Part shown: positions 59,877 to 64,000 of the stretch, one piece after another
How positions within the stretch are numbered: the stretch's first letter is position 1
Layout: every line of letters starts with the position of its first letter
NCBI RefSeq assembly: GCF_026212465.1
Contig: NC_080056.1
Coordinates: 11,265,089 to 11,329,088 of the forward strand
Source of the DNA: Amaranthus tricolor
Lineage: Eukaryota > Streptophyta > Magnoliopsida > Caryophyllales > Amaranthaceae
DNA length: 64,000 nt
Direction of reading: 5' to 3'
The notes under the pieces: generated by a model
Seen by the model: the letters and a program-made list of their open reading frames with translations, nothing else
What the model was told of the DNA's origin: nothing
Databases searched by the model: none
Program-made: the position numbers and the translations under genes

Positions 59877-60057
59877 TGTTTTCAACCCCTTGAGTTTTCT
59901 TATTTTATATTGAAGGTTGAAGAATTTGATCATAAAGGCTTGAGTTTATTACTAGAGAGGATAATGTATATATAAATAATTACAAGGAGGGTTTGTTATA
60001 TTATCCTAAACAAACCAAATTAAGAAAACAAGAATTAATTATTTAATAGGTTTTACA
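59877..60057 (-). repeat. 3' LTR of the minus-strand copia element
   Basis: On the minus strand it reads tgtaaaacctattaaat ... gggttgaaaaca, 181 bp with TG...CA ends, and includes ttatttatatatacat. The left (plus-coordinate) end at 59877 is inferred from the TG/CA boundary, because the partner LTR is not in the window. Confidence 0.75.
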
Positions 60058-63000
60058 TCTCCCTCAAAATGGGCTTGTGAGGAAGAAGACCAATTTTGTT
60101 AACGAACTTCTGAAATAACACCCAAGGAAGTGGCTTAGTTAACAAGTTAGCCACTTGATCATGGGTGGAGATAAAAGAAACTCGTAGAGAACCAGATTGC
60201 ACATTTTCTCGAACAAAATGATAGTCTAGACCCAAATGCTTCATCTTAGAATGGAAGACGGGGTTAGCAGTAACATATGTTGCACCCAAATTATCACAAT
60301 ATATAACTGGTTTAGGGGAGAGTTGTAGACAGATTTCAATAAACAAATTTTTTAACCAAAGTAGTTCAGCAGTGGTGGAAGCGACCGCGTGATATTCGGC
60401 CTCCGTAGACGAGCCGAGTGCGTTGTTTGCTAGAGGACCATGAAATAGGATTAGAGTCAAGGTACACAATATAAGCTGAGGTAGAGATATAGTCATCTTT
60501 GTCTCGAGCCCAATCTGCACCCGAAAAAGCATGAAGAGAAAGAGGAGTATTATTGTGAAGAATCAAGCCATAGTCAATGGTGCCCACAAGATACCGAAGA
60601 ATTCGTTTCAAAGCATGCCAATGATCATCAGTAGGAGATTGCATATACTGTGCTAATTTGTTCATAGCAAAAGCCACATCTGGACGTGGAATGCTAAGAT
60701 ATTGTAGATTGCCGATGAGGGTAGGATACTCAGTGGGATTGGAGTACGGAGAACCGGCTTTGGTCAGAGGAGGATCAACTGCAAGTGGTGTGACAGCAGG
60801 CTTGGCATGGACCATTTTGCTTTTAACAAGGAGATCAAGAATGTACTGCCGTTGATTGAGAACAAGTCCTTAGGAAGTGTGTTGAACCGCAACGCCAAGG
60901 AAGTAAGATAGAAGACCAAGATCTTTTAATGAAAATCAAGCAGATAGCCTGGTGATAAACTTTTCAAGAACAGTATCATCATTAGCCGTAACAACTATGT
61001 CATCAACATAAACCAAGACATAAATGCATAAATCATTATGTAGATAAATGAAAAAAGAAGAATCACAAATGGAATTCTTGAATCCTATAGAGAGGAGAAA
61101 AGAACTCAATTGTTTGAACCATGCTCGGAGAGCCTATTTAAGCCCATAAAGCGCCTTTTTTAATTTGCACACATAATGCGGGTTAGTAACATCAATATAT
61201 CCAGGAGGCCGAGTAACATAAACATTATCATCTAAACAGCCTTGAAGAAATGCATTATTGATATCTAGTTGCCTTAATTTCCATCCCTTAACAGTAGCAA
61301 GAGTTAAGACAACACGAATGGTCGCAGGCTTTATAACAGGACTATAGGTCTCACGAAAATCAATCCCTTCTCGTTGATTAAAACCACGAGCAACAAGACG
61401 GGCTTTATGTTGAACAATATGACCCTTACAATCACGTTTTAGTCGGACCACCCACTTTGTACTATTAACATTCTCAGCATAACATGGTGGAACTAAATCC
61501 CAAGTATTATTTTTTAGCAAAGCATTAAACTCAGAATCCATAGCATGGCACCACTTAAGGTCTTTAAGGGCTTGAGTCACAGTCTTGGGTTCAGTCTCTA
61601 AAGAAGTTAATTGAGCCATAAGATTCAATTTATTTATAGGTTTGTGAATGTTATCTTTTAGGCGAGTGATCATTTGGTGTGATGGTCGTGGTGAAGAAGA
61701 AGATAAAGATGATGAAGTAGAATTGTGAGACAAATCAGAAGGAGGTGAAGATGAAGTGATAGGTAAATTTGAAGATGAATCAGAAAGCTGAGTAGGGAGA
61801 GTAGAGGAGGGAGGCGAAGACGAGAGAATCATGATATCCATAGGACACCATATATCAGCTGAGGGAAGAGAAGAAGTGTGTGTGCCTGGGTACTAAAGGG
61901 AAAAATATTCTTAATGAACCTAACATGTCGTGAAACATATATTTTATTCATTTTAGGATCTAAACAATAGTACGCACTTTGTGATGAAGAATAGCCAACA
62001 AAAACACAAGCAATCGACTTTGGTTCTAATTTGTGACTAGTGTATGGCCGAAGCCAAGTAAAACATAAACAACCAAAAGACTTTAGTTTGGTGTAATTAG
62101 GCTGTGTAGAGAACTTAGAGAACAGGGATATATTATTCAAGACAGGAGTAGGCATGCGATTGATGAGATAAACAGCTGTAGAAAAAGCAAGAGACCAATA
62201 AAGAATAGGCATGAAAGCATGGTGTAGAAGAGAAAGACCAGTCTCAACAATGTGACGATGATGTCTCTCAAAACATCCATTATGTTGTGGTGTGTTAGGA
62301 GGAGTAGTGAGCCAAGTAATGCCATCTAAAGCAAGAATGTTTTTTAAGGCTAGATACTCAGTACCATTATTAGAATATAGATGATGTATAGACAAACCAA
62401 AATGTTTCTCAACTAAAGCCTTAAAGCAAATAAAACAGCCTTGGTGTCACATTTTCGTCGTATAGGATAAAACCAAATGTACTTAGTAAAGTGATCAACA
62501 AATATCAAATAGTATTTATGTCCATTAAACGACAAAACAGGAGAAGTCCATAAGTCTGTGTATATATATTCTAGAGGTGCAGTTGATAAAATAGTAGAAG
62601 TCGCAAAAGACAATTTATGCATTTTATTCACATTACACGAAATACATGTACATGCTTGGTCCTTAGAAATAGAAATATCAATAGTAGAGCACAATTGTTT
62701 TAAAAACGAATGAAGGATGTCCAAATCTATGATGCAAAACATGAAATGGAAGATGAGCATGAGTGGTATAAGCAACCGGAGATGATGATAAAACTTCATA
62801 AATTCCTTGTTTAATTGGGCATCGAAGTAGAATCTTCCCCGAGAGTATATCCTTCACACAAAAACAATTAGATGAGAATTGAACAACAACATTATCATCT
62901 TTACAAAATTGAGAAATAGGAATTATATTACGAGAAATAGAAGGAGCATGTAAAACATTTTGTAATGAAAGAGATTTAGATGCGACATTGAGTTTAGTAA

Positions 63001-63971
63001 AACCTGTATGAGCAATACTAATACTCTTACCATCACCCACAATTAACTCTTCGGTGCCATCAAAGGGAGTGTGTAAAGAAAGATTAGCAAGATCATTGGT
63101 GACATGATGAGATGCGCCGCTATCGAGTAACCACGTATTAGAATCATGAGTAGGAGCAAGAGGACTCATCTTGGTAGCAAGGACTTGCGGTGTGTTAGAA
63201 AAACGCCGAGTTTCGGGTTTTGTAATAGTTGAAGGAGGATGAGCGGAAGGAAATTGTTGAGTAAAAGAAGCACATTGAGACAACACATGTCCACGTTCCC
63301 CACACCATTGACATTTGCCCAAGAAAGGTTTGGATGGACCCGAATTTGAGGATGAGCGATACGGGACAACAGCTGAAAATTGAGAAAAACGAGGTTGTTA
63401 ATTCTGTGTAGGCTGAAAATTTCTGGGCCGTGGCTGGGACTTATGTGGGCCCAAAACAGAAGCATGGACTGATGTGGGCCGTGGCTGGAAAGTAGAAGCA
63501 GTTGGAAATGGAGCAAAACTTTGGCTGGAATGTTCGCCCATTTGCATAGTAAAGGCCGTGGCCGGAATGGTAGGTAGGCATGATGATTCTGATTTTTGAA
63601 GAGCAATTTCTTTATTGATTAATTTTTCATGTAATTCTTCAAAACTAATGGAAGAATCACGACTATTGATTTGCTCAATAAACAAATCATATGAAGAATC
63701 TAACCCATCAAGAACGCGATCAATAAGATCTTCATGATCAAGAGACTTACCCATAGAGGCTAAGTCATCGACAAGAGATTTGATCGAGTGCATATACTCG
63801 GTTATGGATAAGAACCTTATAAGATGGCTTTGAGTTGATCTTTCTTTTGTTTAATATGACCCCAACTAATCTTGTTAAATGTGTCCGCCAATTTATCCCA
63901 TAATTCTTTGGATGTTGTAGAATGGAAAATGAGAGAAATAAGATTCGGGGAGAGAGTACCAACAAGAGCAC
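60053..63971 (-). pseudogene. Broken copia gag-pol, minus strand
   Basis: Read on the minus strand in several frames. Gag (63971-63398) has SLVDDLASMGKSLDHEDLID and FEELHEKLINKEIALQ. A CCHC knuckle CQWCGERGHVLSQC starts at about 63313. Protease shows WLLDSGASHHVTND. Pre-integrase shows HRFGHPS. Integrase has CISCNVNKMHKLSF, YIYTDLWTSP and NNGTEYLALKN to TPQHNGCFERHHRHIVE. Reverse transcriptase shows STKWVVRLKRD, ARLVARGFNQREG, KKALYGLK, and a YVDDIVVTAND region near 61000. RNase H is at about 60540-60300, with STEAEYHAVASTTAELLWL. A TAA stop at 61131-61133 follows ALYGLK, and frameshifts separate the blocks near 61830, 62400, 62700 and 63400. The last frame ends in LREM, encoded by the polypurine tract, with its stop codon inside the LTR. 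Confidence 0.88.
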
Positions 63972-64000
63972 CGAAAATTAATTGATCTTGACAAAACCAA

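Larger units (their letters stand above)
59877..64000 (-). mobile_element. Ty1/copia retrotransposon on the minus strand, running off the window
   Basis: The 3' LTR (59877-60057), polypurine tract (60058 onward) and gag-pol remains extend to the right edge, so the 5' LTR is outside. If the five bases tgagt (59872-59876) are the target duplication, they should recur after the far LTR. Domain order on the minus strand is gag, zinc knuckle, protease, integrase, reverse transcriptase, RNase H, the copia order. Inserted in intron 1 of the Yippee-like gene. Confidence 0.9.

Overview
The window is nuclear DNA of a flowering plant, almost certainly a eudicot. It is AT-rich and intron-rich. It holds one complete oligopeptide transporter gene with GT-AG introns, one complete plant-type nuclear speckle RRM gene, the first exon of a Yippee-like gene, and a dense nested load of typical plant transposable elements: Ty1/copia, Tat-lineage Ty3/gypsy, a 5S-bearing Cassandra TRIM, another TRIM family, hAT, Stowaway and Harbinger-like MITEs, and long solo LTRs. 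The species cannot be named from the sequence alone.

Layout. 1-5.4 kb: AT-rich intergenic DNA with a probable MITE near 3.8-4.3 kb. 5421-9805: a decayed copia element with both LTRs and a 5-bp target duplication. 10918-18045 (minus): a six-exon OPT-family transporter of 748 aa, whose introns carry TRIM copies, a Stowaway MITE and a compound microsatellite. 19.3-25.1 kb: solo LTRs, a Harbinger-like MITE and a dispersed repeat. 28519-28606: a small hairpin MITE. 29878-35134 (minus): a six-exon RNA-binding protein of 245 aa (NSRa/b-like), with a long-inverted-repeat transposon starting 101 bp upstream of its ATG. 36.8-37.4 kb: remnant of a PIF1-type (Helitron) helicase. 37.6-40.4 kb: nested repeats, in which a hAT sits inside a Cassandra element that sits in an older LTR. 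42.1-45.3 kb: one solo LTR split by a 2.4-kb solo LTR of another family.

46934-59740 is a nearly pristine Tat-lineage gypsy element. Its two 690-bp LTRs differ at only three positions by my reading, the target duplication is perfect, and an open gag-pol frame of 1845 codons ends at 53198. Between pol and the 3' LTR lies an antisense gene. Joined over four GT-AG introns it gives a continuous 899-codon frame with a gypsy-type putative transposase domain, a basic nuclear-targeting-like patch and a coiled-coil tail. It is flanked on both sides by arrays of a roughly 19-bp motif.

This gypsy element landed 32 bp (37 bp counting the target duplication) upstream of the start codon of a Yippee-like gene. 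A second copia element, on the minus strand and running out of the window, landed 6 bp after that gene's first exon. The exon is therefore a 93-bp island between two retrotransposons. The strongest candidates for follow-up are this insertional sandwich and the spliced antisense gene with its motif arrays.
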